Source of the DNA: Pantoea conspicua
GTDB lineage: Bacteria; Pseudomonadota; Gammaproteobacteria; Enterobacterales; Enterobacteriaceae
NCBI RefSeq assembly: GCF_002095315.1
Contig: NZ_MLFN01000009.1
Location: 24,131-88,130 of the forward strand
DNA length: 64,000 bases
Reading direction: 5' to 3'
Shown: piece after piece, positions 28,746 through 40,052 of the stretch
Layout: each line of letters opens with the position of its first letter
How positions within the stretch are numbered: the first letter of the stretch is position 1
Position numbers and translations under genes: made by a program
The notes under the pieces: generated by a model
The model's database searches: none
What the model saw: the letters and a program-made list of their open reading frames with translations, nothing else
What the model was told of the DNA's origin: nothing

Positions 28746-30083
28746 TTACAGGATGAAGCGGCTCAGGTCTTCATCCGCCACCAGTTCATCCAGATGCTTA
28801 CCAACATAGTCAGCATCAATGGTGACCGATTCGCCGTGGCGATCGCTGGCGTCATAGGAGATATCCTCCATCAGACGTTCCAGCACCGTATGCAGACGAC
28901 GCGCACCGATGTTTTCGGTGGTTTCGTTGACCTGCCAGGCCGCTTCAGCGATACGACGGATACCGTCGTCGGTAAAGTCGATATTAACGCCTTCGGTGTT
29001 CATCAGCGCTTTATATTGCACGGTGACAGACGCGTTGGGTTCAGTCAGGATGCGCTCGAAATCATTCACCGTCAGCGCCTGCAGTTCGACACGAATGGGC
29101 AGACGACCCTGCAGTTCCGGGATCAGATCGGATGGACTGGCCACCTGGAAAGCCCCTGAAGCAATAAACAGAATGTGGTCAGTTTTCACCATGCCGTGTT
29201 TGGTTGAAACCGTACAGCCTTCAACCAGCGGCAGCAGGTCGCGCTGAACCCCTTCGCGTGAGACATCCGGGCCGCCGGCATTCTGGCCGCCGCGCTTACA
29301 GATTTTGTCGATCTCATCGATAAACACGATACCGTGCTGCTCGACCGCCTCAATCGCTTCCTGCTTCAGCTCTTCCGGGTTCACCAGTTTGGCCGCTTCT
29401 TCTTCCACCAGCAGCTTCATCGCTTCTTTGATCTTCAGCTTGCGTGGTTTCTGTTTCTGACCGCCGAGGTTCTGGAACATCGACTGCAGCTGGCTGGTCA
29501 TCTCTTCCATGCCCGGAGGGGCCATGATCTCAACGCCCGGACCGCTGGCGGCCAGGTCGATCTCAATCTCTTTATCATCCAGCTGGCCTTCACGCAGTTT
29601 TTTGCGGAAAGACTGACGAGCGGCTGACGGCTCCGGTGCCTGCTCTGGCTGGCCCCAGTTATTTTTTGCCGGTGGGATCAGCACATCAAGAATGCGCTCT
29701 TCCGCCATCTCTTCAGCACGGTATTTGTTCTTTTCAATCGCCTGACTGCGCACCATTTTAATCGCTGAGTCAGTCAGATCGCGGATGATTGAGTCCACTT
29801 CTTTACCGACATAGCCCACTTCGGTGAACTTCGTCGCTTCGACTTTGATAAACGGCGCGTTGGCCAGTTTAGCCAGCCGACGGGCGATCTCGGTTTTACC
29901 GACACCGGTCGGACCGATCATCAGAATGTTTTTAGGTGTCACTTCATGGCGCAGCTCTTCGTCAAGCTGCATGCGGCGCCAGCGGTTGCGCAGCGCAATA
30001 GCCACGGCGCGCTTAGCGCTGTCCTGGCCAATGATAAAACGGTTCAGCTCGCTGACGATTTCGCGTGGAGTCATCTCAGACAT
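28746..30083 (-). CDS. hslU: ATP-dependent protease ATPase subunit HslU
   Basis: HslU (ClpY) is the AAA+ unfoldase that feeds substrates to the HslV peptidase. The 445-residue protein has Walker A GPTGVGKT (residues 57-64), Walker [12 protein letters not shown], the pore GYVGKEV region, sensor motif [10 protein letters not shown], and the C-terminal tail DLSRFIL that docks into HslV. It lies 10 bases downstream of hslV in a two-gene operon. Confidence 0.98.
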   Translation of the reverse strand: MSEMTPREIVSELNRFIIGQDSAKRAVAIALRNRWRRMQLDEELRHEVTPKNILMIGPTGVGKTEIARRLAKLANAPFIKVEATKFTEVGYVGKEVDSIIRDLTDSAIKMVRSQAIEKNKYRAEEMAEERILDVLIPPAKNNWGQPEQAPEPSAARQSFRKKLREGQLDDKEIEIDLAASGPGVEIMAPPGMEEMTSQLQSMFQNLGGQKQKPRKLKIKEAMKLLVEEEAAKLVNPEELKQEAIEAVEQHGIVFIDEIDKICKRGGQNAGGPDVSREGVQRDLLPLVEGCTVSTKHGMVKTDHILFIASGAFQVASPSDLIPELQGRLPIRVELQALTVNDFERILTEPNASVTVQYKALMNTEGVNIDFTDDGIRRIAEAAWQVNETTENIGARRLHTVLERLMEDISYDASDRHGESVTIDADYVGKHLDELVADEDLSRFIL

Positions 30084-30093
30084 GTTTTAATCC

Positions 30094-30624
30094 TTACGCC
30101 CTGGAAGTTAATTCTTCGAAATTAACGTTATGGTTAGTGTAGATGCAGATATCACCCGCGATGTTCAGCGATTTCTCGACGATGTCGCGTGCGCCCATTT
30201 CGGTATTTTCCAGCAGCGCACGAGCTGCTGCCTGGGCGAAAGGACCACCGGAACCGATGGCGATCAGATCATTTTCAGGCTGGATGACATCACCGTTGCC
30301 GCTGATGATCAGCGACGCGGACTCATCGGCGACCGCCAGTAATGCTTCAAGGCGGCGCAGCATACGGTCAGTACGCCAGTCTTTGGCCAGCTCAACCGCC
30401 GCTTTCACCAGGTGACCCTGATGCATTTCCAGTTTACGTTCGAAGAGTTCAAACAGGGTGAAGGCATCTGCAGTGCCGCCAGCAAAGCCAGCGATCACTT
30501 TATCGTTGTATAAACGACGCACTTTTTTAACGTTGCCTTTCATTACGGTATTGCCCAGCGTAGCCTGGCCATCACCGCCAATCACTACCTGGCCGTTGCG
30601 TCGTACACTTACTATTGTTGTCAC
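30094..30624 (-). CDS. hslV: ATP-dependent protease peptidase subunit HslV
   Basis: HslV (ClpQ) is the proteasome-like peptidase. After removal of Met1, Thr2 is the N-terminal nucleophile ([11 protein letters not shown]). [15 protein letters not shown] and [15 protein letters not shown] are conserved. The 176 residues match E. coli. A heat-shock-type promoter and a 5'-UTR stem-loop precede it. Confidence 0.98.
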   Translation of the reverse strand: MTTIVSVRRNGQVVIGGDGQATLGNTVMKGNVKKVRRLYNDKVIAGFAGGTADAFTLFELFERKLEMHQGHLVKAAVELAKDWRTDRMLRRLEALLAVADESASLIISGNGDVIQPENDLIAIGSGGPFAQAAARALLENTEMGARDIVEKSLNIAGDICIYTNHNVNFEELTSRA

Positions 30625-30655
30625 GGGCAGACCCCTTGTTGCATTCGGAAAAAGG

Positions 30656-30676
30656 CTCCGCGCACCGGGCGCGGAG
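30656..30676 (-). promoter_or_regulatory. stem-loop in the hslVU 5' untranslated region
   Basis: CTCCGCGC (30656-30663) pairs with GCGCGGAG (30669-30676) around a five-base loop. It lies near the predicted 5' end of the hslVU mRNA. E. coli hslVU has a comparable 5' stem-loop reported to stabilise the message; here the role is inferred by position. Confidence 0.6.
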
Positions 30677-30690
30677 GTTCATGCAAACAG

Positions 30691-30717
30691 ATATGGGGCG
30701 GGTTTGACGGGTTTCAA
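30691..30717 (-). promoter_or_regulatory. sigma-32 heat-shock promoter of hslVU
   Basis: On the minus strand TTGAAAC (30711-30717) and CCCCATAT (30691-30698) are separated by 12 bases, an excellent fit to the RpoH promoter (CTTGAAA - CCCCAT). The -35 element overlaps the last codons of ftsN. Confidence 0.85.
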
Positions 30718-31691
30718 CCCCCGACGGAGAGCGGAATGCAGCTGGAGTGACCGGAACTGCGCAGGCGTTTCAGGGTGCTGTCAGCGGTGGCGCGATCTTT
30801 ATAGGGACCAATCACCACGCGATTCCAGCCACCGCCGGTGGTAATCCGGCTTTCAAAACCTTCAAATGCCAGGCCAGCGCGTACCGATTCGGCCTGGTCC
30901 GTGCCTTTGAAGGAGCCACACTGCACCATCCAGCGCTGGGAAGAGGCTTTCTCTGCCGATTTGGCCTTCGCAGTTTCCTGCGGTTTCGGTTGCGATACCG
31001 GTTCACGCGTAACCGGCGCAGGCTGCGCCTGGCGTTGTGCATTTTGCTGCTGCTGCTGCTGCTGCTGCTGACGCTGTTGTTGCTGCAACTGCTGTTGCTG
31101 ACGTTGCTGCTGCTGTTGTAACTGCAGCTGGCGTTGCTGCTGTTGCTGCGCCTGCAACTGCTGGCGTTGTTGTTGCTGCTGGTCCTGCTGCTGCTGACGT
31201 TGCAGCTGTTGTAACTGCTGCTGGTGTTGCAGCGTCTGCTGACGCTGAGCCGGCGTCTGTTCGTTCCACGGCACTTCGTTCAGTTGTGTGGGCTGCTGAC
31301 GCATGTCGGCCTGCATCTGTTCTAACAACTGGCGCTGCTCGTCGGTCAGCTGAGTCTGCGACTTCACTTCACCACCCGAAGAGGGTTCGATAGGCGTCGG
31401 CACCGTGACCTGACGATTTTCCAGCTCTTTGATGTACTTCCAGCGCTCTTCCGGCTTAGGCGGTAAGCCATTACCGTTGGCTTTATGATCCGTAATGACC
31501 GGCACGTCCTCTTTCTTGTGATGCGCCAGGAACCATAAACCACCGGCAAAGGTCACCAACACCGCAACCGCCAGTACAATCATCAATTTTGATGTTCCCG
31601 AACCGCCTTTACTCTTCTTGCCACGGCTGGGGCCTTTTTTGCGACGCGTCCCTGTTGAACGCCCGCGGCCTACATAATCTTTTTGTGCCAC
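30714..31691 (-). CDS. ftsN: cell division protein FtsN with an expanded polyglutamine linker
   Basis: FtsN is a bitopic inner-membrane protein that triggers septal peptidoglycan synthesis. The 325-residue product has a basic cytoplasmic tail (AQKDYVGRGRSTGTRRKKG), one span (about 36-55) and the essential periplasmic segment PPKPEERWKYIKELENRQ. A long Gln-rich linker and a C-terminal SPOR domain (WMVQCGSFKGTDQAESVRA) follow. The linker (about residues 154-216, bases 31044-31232) has 48 Gln in 63 residues, much purer than in E. coli. Start is the GTG at 31691, giving the E. coli-like (V/M)AQKDY; an ATG seven codons upstream is the alternative. Confidence 0.95.
   Translation of the reverse strand: MAQKDYVGRGRSTGTRRKKGPSRGKKSKGGSGTSKLMIVLAVAVLVTFAGGLWFLAHHKKEDVPVITDHKANGNGLPPKPEERWKYIKELENRQVTVPTPIEPSSGGEVKSQTQLTDEQRQLLEQMQADMRQQPTQLNEVPWNEQTPAQRQQTLQHQQQLQQLQRQQQQDQQQQQRQQLQAQQQQQRQLQLQQQQQRQQQQLQQQQRQQQQQQQQQNAQRQAQPAPVTREPVSQPKPQETAKAKSAEKASSQRWMVQCGSFKGTDQAESVRAGLAFEGFESRITTGGGWNRVVIGPYKDRATADSTLKRLRSSGHSSCIPLSVGG
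31044..31232. repeat. imperfect CAG/CAA trinucleotide repeat inside ftsN
   Basis: The plus strand is a near-continuous run of CTG/TTG triplets (for example CTGCTGCTGCTGCTGCTG near 31049-31070), encoding the ftsN polyglutamine linker. Interspersed Arg and Leu codons break it. It is a candidate site for replication-slippage length variation between strains. Confidence 0.85.
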
Positions 31692-31845
31692 TCTCGTTCT
31701 GATACCCTTCAAAAAAATAGTGCCAAATGGGCTAATCGATCATTTTCACGCGCCCGGCAAGGAGTCCGCCATGTTACTCAAGGGTCGGAACTTTGACCAG
31801 CAGTGTTCGCCTTAAGAATCTACTGAAAAAAGCACAGGATTACGC

Positions 31846-32883
31846 TTATTTTTCACGCTTTTTTGCTGGCGCCGTGCTGCCACGAATCGTCAGTCCGGCA
31901 TCCAGCAGCCGTGATCCGCTGCTGACGCGTTTACCCTGCAACTCATCCAGCAGCAGCAGCATCGCTTCCCGGCCAATCTGATAGCGTGGCTGTGTCACTG
32001 TGGTCAGCGGGGGCTCGCAGTAACGCGACAACTCAATATCATCAAACCCGACCACCGACAGATCTTCCGGTATCCGCAGTCCGCTGCGCCTGGCCTGATT
32101 CATCGCGCCGAGCGCCATAATATCGCTGTGGCAGAACAGGGCGCGCGGCGGCTGTGGCAGTGACAATAGCTGCTTCATCGCTGCTACGCCCGCGTCAAAG
32201 GTAAAATCACCGCGCACAATATAGGTAGGATCGACCGTCAGGCTGCTGCGGCGCAACGCCTGAACATAACCCTGCAGGCGATACTGACAGAGCGGCATCT
32301 CTTCCGGCCCGGCGATACAGGCGATTTGCCGGTGTCCCAATTGGAGCAGATGATTTACCGCTTCAAAGGCGGCGGTCAGATTATCAATGTGAACGGTGGG
32401 CAGCGACATTTCCGGGGCAAACTCGTTCGCCATTACCATCGGCGGCAAATTACGCTGCTCATCGACGCTGGCATCAAAGGGCAGCTGTGAGCCAAGCAGC
32501 ACCATGCCATCAATCTGTCGTGTGACCATCAGATTGAGAAAGGTTCTTTCCTGTTGATTCTGGTGCGCGCAGTCGCCAATCAGCACCAGATAGCCCTCCT
32601 GGGCTGCTGTAACTTCGACGCCACGAATGATTTCGCTGAAGAAGGGATCGCAAATGTCGGGAACAATCACCAGAATGGTCTGGGTATCGTTACGGCGGGC
32701 ATTACGCGTCAGCCCGTGCGGTGCATATCCCACCGCCGCTACCGCCTGCTCAACCTTTTGCCGGGTCGCGGCTGAAACTTTCTCCGGGTTCATCAGCGCA
32801 CGCGAAACGGTGGCGGTTGAGACGCCCGCTTTTTCCGCGACGTCTTTCATAGTGGCAGCGGGCGGTTGTTGATTCTGCTCCAA
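31846..32883 (-). CDS. cytR: LacI-family transcriptional repressor CytR
   Basis: CytR represses nucleoside uptake and breakdown genes together with CRP and is relieved by cytidine. The protein has the LacI helix-turn-helix TMKDVAEKAGVSTATVSRA. A periplasmic-binding-like core follows, with VIVPDICDPFFSEIIRGVEV and PPMVMANEFAPE. The start is uncertain: TTG 32883 has AGGAG at six-base spacing, giving 345 residues (E. coli 341). GTG 32886 or the longer frame to 32934 are alternatives. It is divergent from nothing and lies between ftsN and priA as in E. coli. Confidence 0.94.
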   Translation of the reverse strand: MEQNQQPPAATMKDVAEKAGVSTATVSRALMNPEKVSAATRQKVEQAVAAVGYAPHGLTRNARRNDTQTILVIVPDICDPFFSEIIRGVEVTAAQEGYLVLIGDCAHQNQQERTFLNLMVTRQIDGMVLLGSQLPFDASVDEQRNLPPMVMANEFAPEMSLPTVHIDNLTAAFEAVNHLLQLGHRQIACIAGPEEMPLCQYRLQGYVQALRRSSLTVDPTYIVRGDFTFDAGVAAMKQLLSLPQPPRALFCHSDIMALGAMNQARRSGLRIPEDLSVVGFDDIELSRYCEPPLTTVTQPRYQIGREAMLLLLDELQGKRVSSGSRLLDAGLTIRGSTAPAKKREK

Positions 32884-33045
32884 CACATGCTCCTGACGCG
32901 TTAAGGCGCGTTCGATTCTGTTTTGCCTGTCCAAAAAGCAAGCCGGGCAACATTGTTAACGATTGCCCGGCTGGTTGTTACTTAATTTGCATAAAAATTG
33001 TGACTTATGCGACTTTTTTCGATCTGGCTCGCAGAGTCATCCGCT

Positions 33046-35262
<2,217 letters not shown>

Positions 35263-35318
35263 TTATCGGGGGAGATAGTGTACACGCTGGCCCCGATGGC
35301 GGGTATCTCAGCATAGAT

Positions 35319-35347
35319 TTGCAGCAATCAGAAGTTAGCTGTATAAT
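35319..35347 (+). promoter_or_regulatory. sigma-70 promoter of rpmE
   Basis: TTGCAG (35319-35324) and TATAAT (35342-35347) are 17 bases apart. Transcription would start near 35354, giving a leader of about 110 bases before rpmE. Confidence 0.8.
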
Positions 35348-35353
35348 GTTGCG

Positions 35354-35466
35354 CCTTCGGTGAGAAAGATCTTGCCGGAGTCCACCCTTTATTGTTCAAC
35401 CGCGTGTGGTGCTGTGCAGGTTTCGACCTGGCACGGAGAGCGACACGGCCTTATATGAGGTTTCCC
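35354..35466 (+). promoter_or_regulatory. structured rpmE leader, candidate L31 autoregulatory region
   Basis: The leader contains GTGCAGGT-TTCG-ACCTGGCAC (35414-35434), a tetraloop hairpin. GGAGAGCGACACGGCC and the AUGAGG RBS follow before the start. L31 leaders that bind the ribosomal protein have been proposed in gamma-proteobacteria; assignment here is by position and structure only. Confidence 0.4.
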
Positions 35467-35682
35467 ATGAAACAAGGTATTCACCCGAAATACGAAGCAG
35501 TTACTATCAAATGTACCTGCGGCAACGAGATTCACACCCGTTCAACACTGACTCACGAACTGAACCTGGACGTCTGTGGTAAATGCCACCCGTTCTATAC
35601 CGGTAAGCAGCGTGAAGTGGCAACTGGTGGCCGTGTTGACCGCTTTAACAAGCGTTTCAGCGTGCCAGGCGCTAAAAAATAA
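35467..35682 (+). CDS. rpmE: 50S ribosomal protein L31, zinc-binding form
   Basis: A 71-residue L31 with all four zinc ligands: Cys16 and Cys18 (KCTCGN), Cys37 and Cys40 (VCGKCHPF). It is thus the C+ paralogue that stores zinc, as opposed to the zinc-free YkgM type. ATG 35467 ([10 protein letters not shown]) has TGAGGTTTCCC upstream; a longer frame from 35392 lies in the leader. Confidence 0.98.
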   Translation: MKQGIHPKYEAVTIKCTCGNEIHTRSTLTHELNLDVCGKCHPFYTGKQREVATGGRVDRFNKRFSVPGAKK

Positions 35683-35722
35683 GATTAAAAGGCACCTGAA
35701 CCTGCGGGTTCGGCGGCAAGAA

Positions 35723-35749
35723 AAAACCCAGCTTCGGCTGGGTTTTTTT
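35723..35749. terminator. bidirectional terminator between rpmE and tpsA
   Basis: AAAACCCAGC-TTCG-GCTGGGTTTT with A and T runs on each side. It ends rpmE on the plus strand and, 20 bases past its stop, the two-partner secretion operon on the minus strand. Confidence 0.9.
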
Positions 35750-35768
35750 ATTTCTGTCTTACGACCAG

Positions 35769-37373
35769 CTACAGGCTGGGGGCTGATTCTGAAGAAGCAG
35801 CAGGCTTATTCAGCTCAAGTGTCTGCGTGGAATAGTAACCATCCAGATTGCTGAGACTCGCGATTTTGGGTGCAGTGATGGTGATCTTATCCGCCGCCAT
35901 GGTGCCTTTGATGCACAATACCCACAATATGCAGGACGAATTGCTGATTTTCTCATCCGTTGTCAGCGCCAGCGTTCCCGCTTTTAACGTGCCGGTATTC
36001 ATTATGTTGTTTTTACCATAGACACTTAACGTTCCGGTGGTCTGCATAAGGCCGCTATTCTGCACTTCATTGGCTACGATAGAGGTGTTCTGGCCGGTCA
36101 GGGTCGCGGCGTTAGAAACTTTTGACGCTGAAAGATAAGCTGTGCCTTGTGTAGTGACATCTCCACCCAATGACAGTTTAATCTCTTTAACCGCGTTCAG
36201 ACTGATATTACCTGCCTGAAGCGAGCCAGAGTTGAGCAGACGGGTGTTAGCGATGGCGGTCATCGTTCCGTCAACTGAACCATAGCCGGTCTGCATCAAC
36301 AGATTTTTTCCGGCACTGATTTTACCGGTATTCTCAATATCACCGGCGATAGAAACGACGTTGATATTACCCGCTGCAGTGATTTGCGCGTTTTCACTGT
36401 TAGAAAATTTCCCTGCACTGACGACATTAATATAATCAGTGGTCTCAATGGTACCGCTGTTATTAAATGTGCTGGATGTCTGCAGCGCTGTCTGAGCTGA
36501 AGAAAGATGCCCTTTATTGGTGATGTCGTTGCTGGCTGACGCACTGATGACGCCACTTTGCAGGGTACCGCTGTTAGTCAACGCGCCATTAGAGGCGATA
36601 TAAAGGCCGCTGGCGTTGAGGATGCCACTGTTATTGACTCCCGCTCCCGCCTCAGTGGTCTGCAATTGAATAATACCTGCCGTTGCGCCCCCCAGTTCGC
36701 TCACATCTATACTGTTACTGAAGAGCCGTGTGTTGCCATTCGCAGTCACCTGAGCAGAGGCGATATCGTAATCATAGGTCCCCGCAATAGCTTTCAACTG
36801 GCTGGTTTCAATCATGCCCTGAATGTTAATCTTTTTCGCCAGCAGGTCGGTGTAATCGGCCCCTTTCAGGCCTTTACCGTTAACACTTATCGTCCCTTTA
36901 GCTACTTTGAAGCCGGTCAATGTGCCATCGCTGAAGGTAGGAGTCCCCGTCGTTAACGTCGCGCGTCCGGTATTGATAAAGCTGCAGCCAGAACAGGTAA
37001 TCCCGTTCGGGTTGGCGATGATTACATCCGCCCTTTGACCAGCAACTTCGATAAAACCGTTGAGTGTAGATGGGCTTGTGGAAATGACTTCATTAAGAAT
37101 GAGACTGGCAGAGCGATCCAGATTGCTATTACGCGCAATATTGCCGCTTTCACGTACCAAATCTGTGGTGCTGTTGTTGATGATCGATCCCTTATTTGTC
37201 ACATCAAAATTTTGGTACATATTATGCGACAGACCATTCGCATCCGCTTGATTGATATTAATGACAGTCGATCCGTTGGCATGAGTGTAACTATTCAATG
37301 CAGCAAAAGCGGACGAACTGCAAAACGTGGCTAATGTGGCCAGAAATAACAGGCTGACTTTATGCTTTTTCAT
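35769..37373 (-). CDS. short filamentous-hemagglutinin-like TpsA exoprotein
   Basis: A 534-residue exported protein of the two-partner secretion type. A signal peptide (KVSLLFLATLATFCSSSAFA) precedes the TPS domain, which has the signature ANPNGITCSGCSF (near residue 119) and RNSNL in place of the usual NPNL. Repeats such as ALTNSGTLQSG, TFNNSGTIETT, DIENTGKISAG and RLLNSGSLQAG predict a right-handed beta-helix. A second cysteine pair, SCILWVLC, lies near residue 490. No C-terminal toxin, VENN or adhesin domain exists. It is far shorter than most TpsA proteins (often over 1500 residues). It lies 71 bases after its TpsB. Confidence 0.88.
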   Translation of the reverse strand: MKKHKVSLLFLATLATFCSSSAFAALNSYTHANGSTVININQADANGLSHNMYQNFDVTNKGSIINNSTTDLVRESGNIARNSNLDRSASLILNEVISTSPSTLNGFIEVAGQRADVIIANPNGITCSGCSFINTGRATLTTGTPTFSDGTLTGFKVAKGTISVNGKGLKGADYTDLLAKKINIQGMIETSQLKAIAGTYDYDIASAQVTANGNTRLFSNSIDVSELGGATAGIIQLQTTEAGAGVNNSGILNASGLYIASNGALTNSGTLQSGVISASASNDITNKGHLSSAQTALQTSSTFNNSGTIETTDYINVVSAGKFSNSENAQITAAGNINVVSIAGDIENTGKISAGKNLLMQTGYGSVDGTMTAIANTRLLNSGSLQAGNISLNAVKEIKLSLGGDVTTQGTAYLSASKVSNAATLTGQNTSIVANEVQNSGLMQTTGTLSVYGKNNIMNTGTLKAGTLALTTDEKISNSSCILWVLCIKGTMAADKITITAPKIASLSNLDGYYSTQTLELNKPAASSESAPSL

Positions 37374-37444
37374 GTTTACCCTTTAATGGATTAATGTTTT
37401 TAAAGTTTGTAATCTGCGATGAAATTAAGTTCGGCCTCCTTTTT

Positions 37445-39163
37445 TTAATATTTCCATTGTAATGAGAAACCCAGCGTAAGTGGATCAGTATGAAATGACT
37501 GCGGTTTTTTAAGTGGTGTGCCAGCAAAAATATCAATGTGCGTTTGCTGGTATTGGCCCCGTAAGCCGATCACGCTGCCAATGACGGTTTTACCTGTGTA
37601 ATATTGCTGGCTGTAATTACCATAAACCTGGCCTGCATCAAGGCCGATATAAGGTTGCACCGGCTTGTCAGGAAATAGCCAGCTGATATCGTTACGCCAG
37701 TACCATCCCTTATTGTCCTGAAGGGTGTTTTCGCCATCGAAACCGCGCACGGTCCAGCGATTTGCCAGCGAAAAGCGATCAAGAGAAGAAAGTTTATCGG
37801 GCGAATATTGCAGGCTGAGATGAGGAGAATAGTTGAGCCAGTTGTCGTACAGACGAAAGTTAACTGAGCCTTCCAGATTTAAGGTGACAATCCTGCCTTC
37901 TTTATCAATGAGCCGGTATTGCTGCTCAGCAGTGTGGCTGCTATTAAACCATGGCATCTTCTTTTGATAACTCAGGCTGGCGGCCAGGCCAGCATTATCG
38001 TAGCGGGTCTGATGTTGCAGCACCGCTTTCCAGCCCGCATTTTTTTTATGCATGCTGACGAGATCGAAGTCATTAAGAGAATAGCGCGCTTCTGTATTAA
38101 AGATTTGCAGGCCCGCCGTGGTGGTCTGATGCACAGTGCGCGAGAGCAAACGATTGAGCTGAGCGCTGTAATAACGATTTTTATTATTTAATCGCCAGCT
38201 GGCCCAGTTACCGTTGATGTATTGCTGATACTGACTCCGGCTGGCGTAAACATCGAGCCACCAGTAACCCCACGGGATGGAATAACCCACAGATTGATTA
38301 CTGTTGCCTTTAACCGTATGCCCTGGGGCAATGTCATGGCCATATGACAGGTAGAAAGTATCACTCATTGAGGTGATGTTATTGAAATAGAGCGCACCGC
38401 CTGCCTGGTAACGGCCAGTTGCGACCGAGCCTGCATCATTGATCCACGCTCCCACCTGCCAGTATTTATCCTGTTCGCGCCGGATATGAATATCACTCTC
38501 GCCTTTTTCACGACCCGGCAACACATTGATCCTGACCTGCGAACCCGGTACGCGCTGCAGATTCAGGCTGCCCTGTTCAAGATCGCCAAGCTCGAGTATA
38601 TCGCCCTCTTTTAGCGGTAACGTATTACCGAGATTGATATAATCGCCGCTTGCTTTATTGACGACGATATTTCCCACCTTACCCGCATTAATTTCAAAAT
38701 TTAATGTATGAGCTGAAAGGTTCTGATTGGGTAGGTTAACTCGCGTGGTAATATATCCCAGCCTGATTATTTCGTTTTGCAGGGTTTTTGCCAGCAGTCT
38801 GATGCCCGCAATGCCCAGACATTTTCCTTCGGCCTGAGCAGTAAAATAGCTTAATTTTTCAAGGTGAAGTTTATCGCTATCCGGCTTTAAATTAACATTA
38901 TCAATCTTGTAGCAGATCTTTTCATTCGGGAAGCGAATTTCCTCATGCCCGACAGCCTGTTTATCAGAGGGTGTTTGCTGCGGTTTAGGGATTAACTGCT
39001 CTTTGCGTATCCGATCCTGTAAAAGTGCATGAGTTGCACTGTTTTTTTCTTCCAGTACCGGCGCAGCTTGTGTCCGGTCAGAAAAAATGCAGATTATAAT
39101 GGCAAATATAATAATAACGGGCGAAAGGTTTTTATGTTTTTTTTTCAGATAAATGGATGCCAT
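37445..39163 (-). CDS. ShlB/FhaC/HecB-family TpsB outer-membrane transporter
   Basis: A 572-residue TpsB that should export the downstream TpsA. It has an N-terminal basic/hydrophobic signal (NLSPVIIIFAIIICIFSDRTQA) and a first POTRA domain with CYKIDNVNL. A second POTRA (VRINVLPGREKGESDIHI) leads into a 16-strand barrel ending LTLGFSLQWKY. The barrel has the family VRGFDGE-like motif in RWTVRGFDGENTLQDNKGWYW. RBS ACAGGAAG precedes the start at 39163. The pair is inserted between rpmE and metJ and is visibly more AT-rich than its flanks, suggesting horizontal gain. Confidence 0.93.
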   Translation of the reverse strand: MASIYLKKKHKNLSPVIIIFAIIICIFSDRTQAAPVLEEKNSATHALLQDRIRKEQLIPKPQQTPSDKQAVGHEEIRFPNEKICYKIDNVNLKPDSDKLHLEKLSYFTAQAEGKCLGIAGIRLLAKTLQNEIIRLGYITTRVNLPNQNLSAHTLNFEINAGKVGNIVVNKASGDYINLGNTLPLKEGDILELGDLEQGSLNLQRVPGSQVRINVLPGREKGESDIHIRREQDKYWQVGAWINDAGSVATGRYQAGGALYFNNITSMSDTFYLSYGHDIAPGHTVKGNSNQSVGYSIPWGYWWLDVYASRSQYQQYINGNWASWRLNNKNRYYSAQLNRLLSRTVHQTTTAGLQIFNTEARYSLNDFDLVSMHKKNAGWKAVLQHQTRYDNAGLAASLSYQKKMPWFNSSHTAEQQYRLIDKEGRIVTLNLEGSVNFRLYDNWLNYSPHLSLQYSPDKLSSLDRFSLANRWTVRGFDGENTLQDNKGWYWRNDISWLFPDKPVQPYIGLDAGQVYGNYSQQYYTGKTVIGSVIGLRGQYQQTHIDIFAGTPLKKPQSFHTDPLTLGFSLQWKY

Positions 39164-39464
39164 CGTACTTCCTGTAAAATATTCGCTTTTTTCGGAAATT
39201 TTACGGAGTCAGGTAATTATGAACAATAGTAATTCTTCCATTACCGGAATGAATGCGATTCCATATTGGAACAGAAATATCGTGATAATATAAAACTTTG
39301 ATGGCTGTTATTTTATCTGAGTCGTTCAGGATGGAAAATCAAAATGCGGGGGAAAGTGACTATTAAGGGTGAGTCAGCTGCGTGAAAGGTCAGATGAGCA
39401 GGCTTCCTGCGCGAGGTCTGCTCATCTGAAACACAGCGATGTTAAGCGAAACATGCCTGACGGA
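39164..39464. other. AT-rich spacer between the TPS operon and metJ
   Basis: About 300 bases with no gene. The left part is AT-rich and should hold the tpsB promoter (minus strand). The right part carries the hairpin at 39390-39429 downstream of metJ. Confidence 0.5.
39390..39429 (-). terminator. long hairpin downstream of metJ
   Basis: A 12-base perfect inverted repeat TCAGATGAGCAG/CTGCTCATCTGA (39390-39401 with 39418-39429) lies 36 bases beyond the metJ stop. On the minus strand only CCTTTC follows, so termination strength is uncertain. Confidence 0.5.
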
Positions 39465-39782
39465 TTAATACTCCCAGGTATCAGGATCGATGCCCATGTC
39501 ACGCATGATCTTTTTCGCTTCTTCCGGAATCTCATCGCTGCGCTCTTTACGCAAATCGACATCATCTGGCAGTGGCTGACCGGTAAAAGCATGCAAAAAT
39601 GCTTCGCACAGCAGCTCACTGTTCGTCGCGTGACGCAGGTTATTCACCTGACGACGAGTACGCTCATCCGTTAAAATCTTCAGCACGCTCAAGGGGATAG
39701 AAACTGTAATCTTCTTGACCTGCTCGCTCTTCTTACCGTGTTCGGCGTACGGGCTGATATATTCGCCGTTCCATTCAGCCAT
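39465..39782 (-). CDS. metJ: methionine regulon repressor MetJ
   Basis: MetJ is the ribbon-helix-helix repressor of methionine synthesis, with S-adenosylmethionine as corepressor. The 105 residues match E. coli. The DNA-contacting strand KKITVSIPL and [19 protein letters not shown] are present. It is divergent from metB across an array of met boxes, so it is autoregulated. Confidence 0.98.
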   Translation of the reverse strand: MAEWNGEYISPYAEHGKKSEQVKKITVSIPLSVLKILTDERTRRQVNNLRHATNSELLCEAFLHAFTGQPLPDDVDLRKERSDEIPEEAKKIMRDMGIDPDTWEY

Positions 39783-39963
39783 GGGATACCTTAATTAATA
39801 AACGTTAAATGTGAGGAAATCAGCGGATTATGCCTGATTTTTTCCTGCCTGACCCCTGATATGGCGGGTTTTCTTCGCTCACAGCGTTTGAACGACCGGG
39901 TGAGCGCCAGGCGATGACGCGTAATTTTAGCGGTTATTGCGTTTCTGCTCAATCTATACGCAA

Positions 39964-39995
39964 AGACATTTAGATGTCCAGATGTATTGACGTCT
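39964..39995. promoter_or_regulatory. MetJ operator (four tandem met boxes) of metJ/metB
   Basis: Tandem 8-mers AGACATTT, AGATGTCC, AGATGTAT and TGACGTCT match the met box AGACGTCT at five to seven of eight positions each. They lie in the metJ-metB divergent region about 58 bases upstream of metB. Confidence 0.88.
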
Positions 39996-40052
39996 AATTA
40001 AGGGGTGATATCCTGTGCCTCAACCTTTCACATTTCAGGAACAATAAGCCCC

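Noticed and set aside
31003..31393. Alanine-rich open frames on both strands
   Set aside because: They are other-frame readings of the CAG/CAA repeat of ftsN; repeats keep all frames open. No RBS or family similarity.
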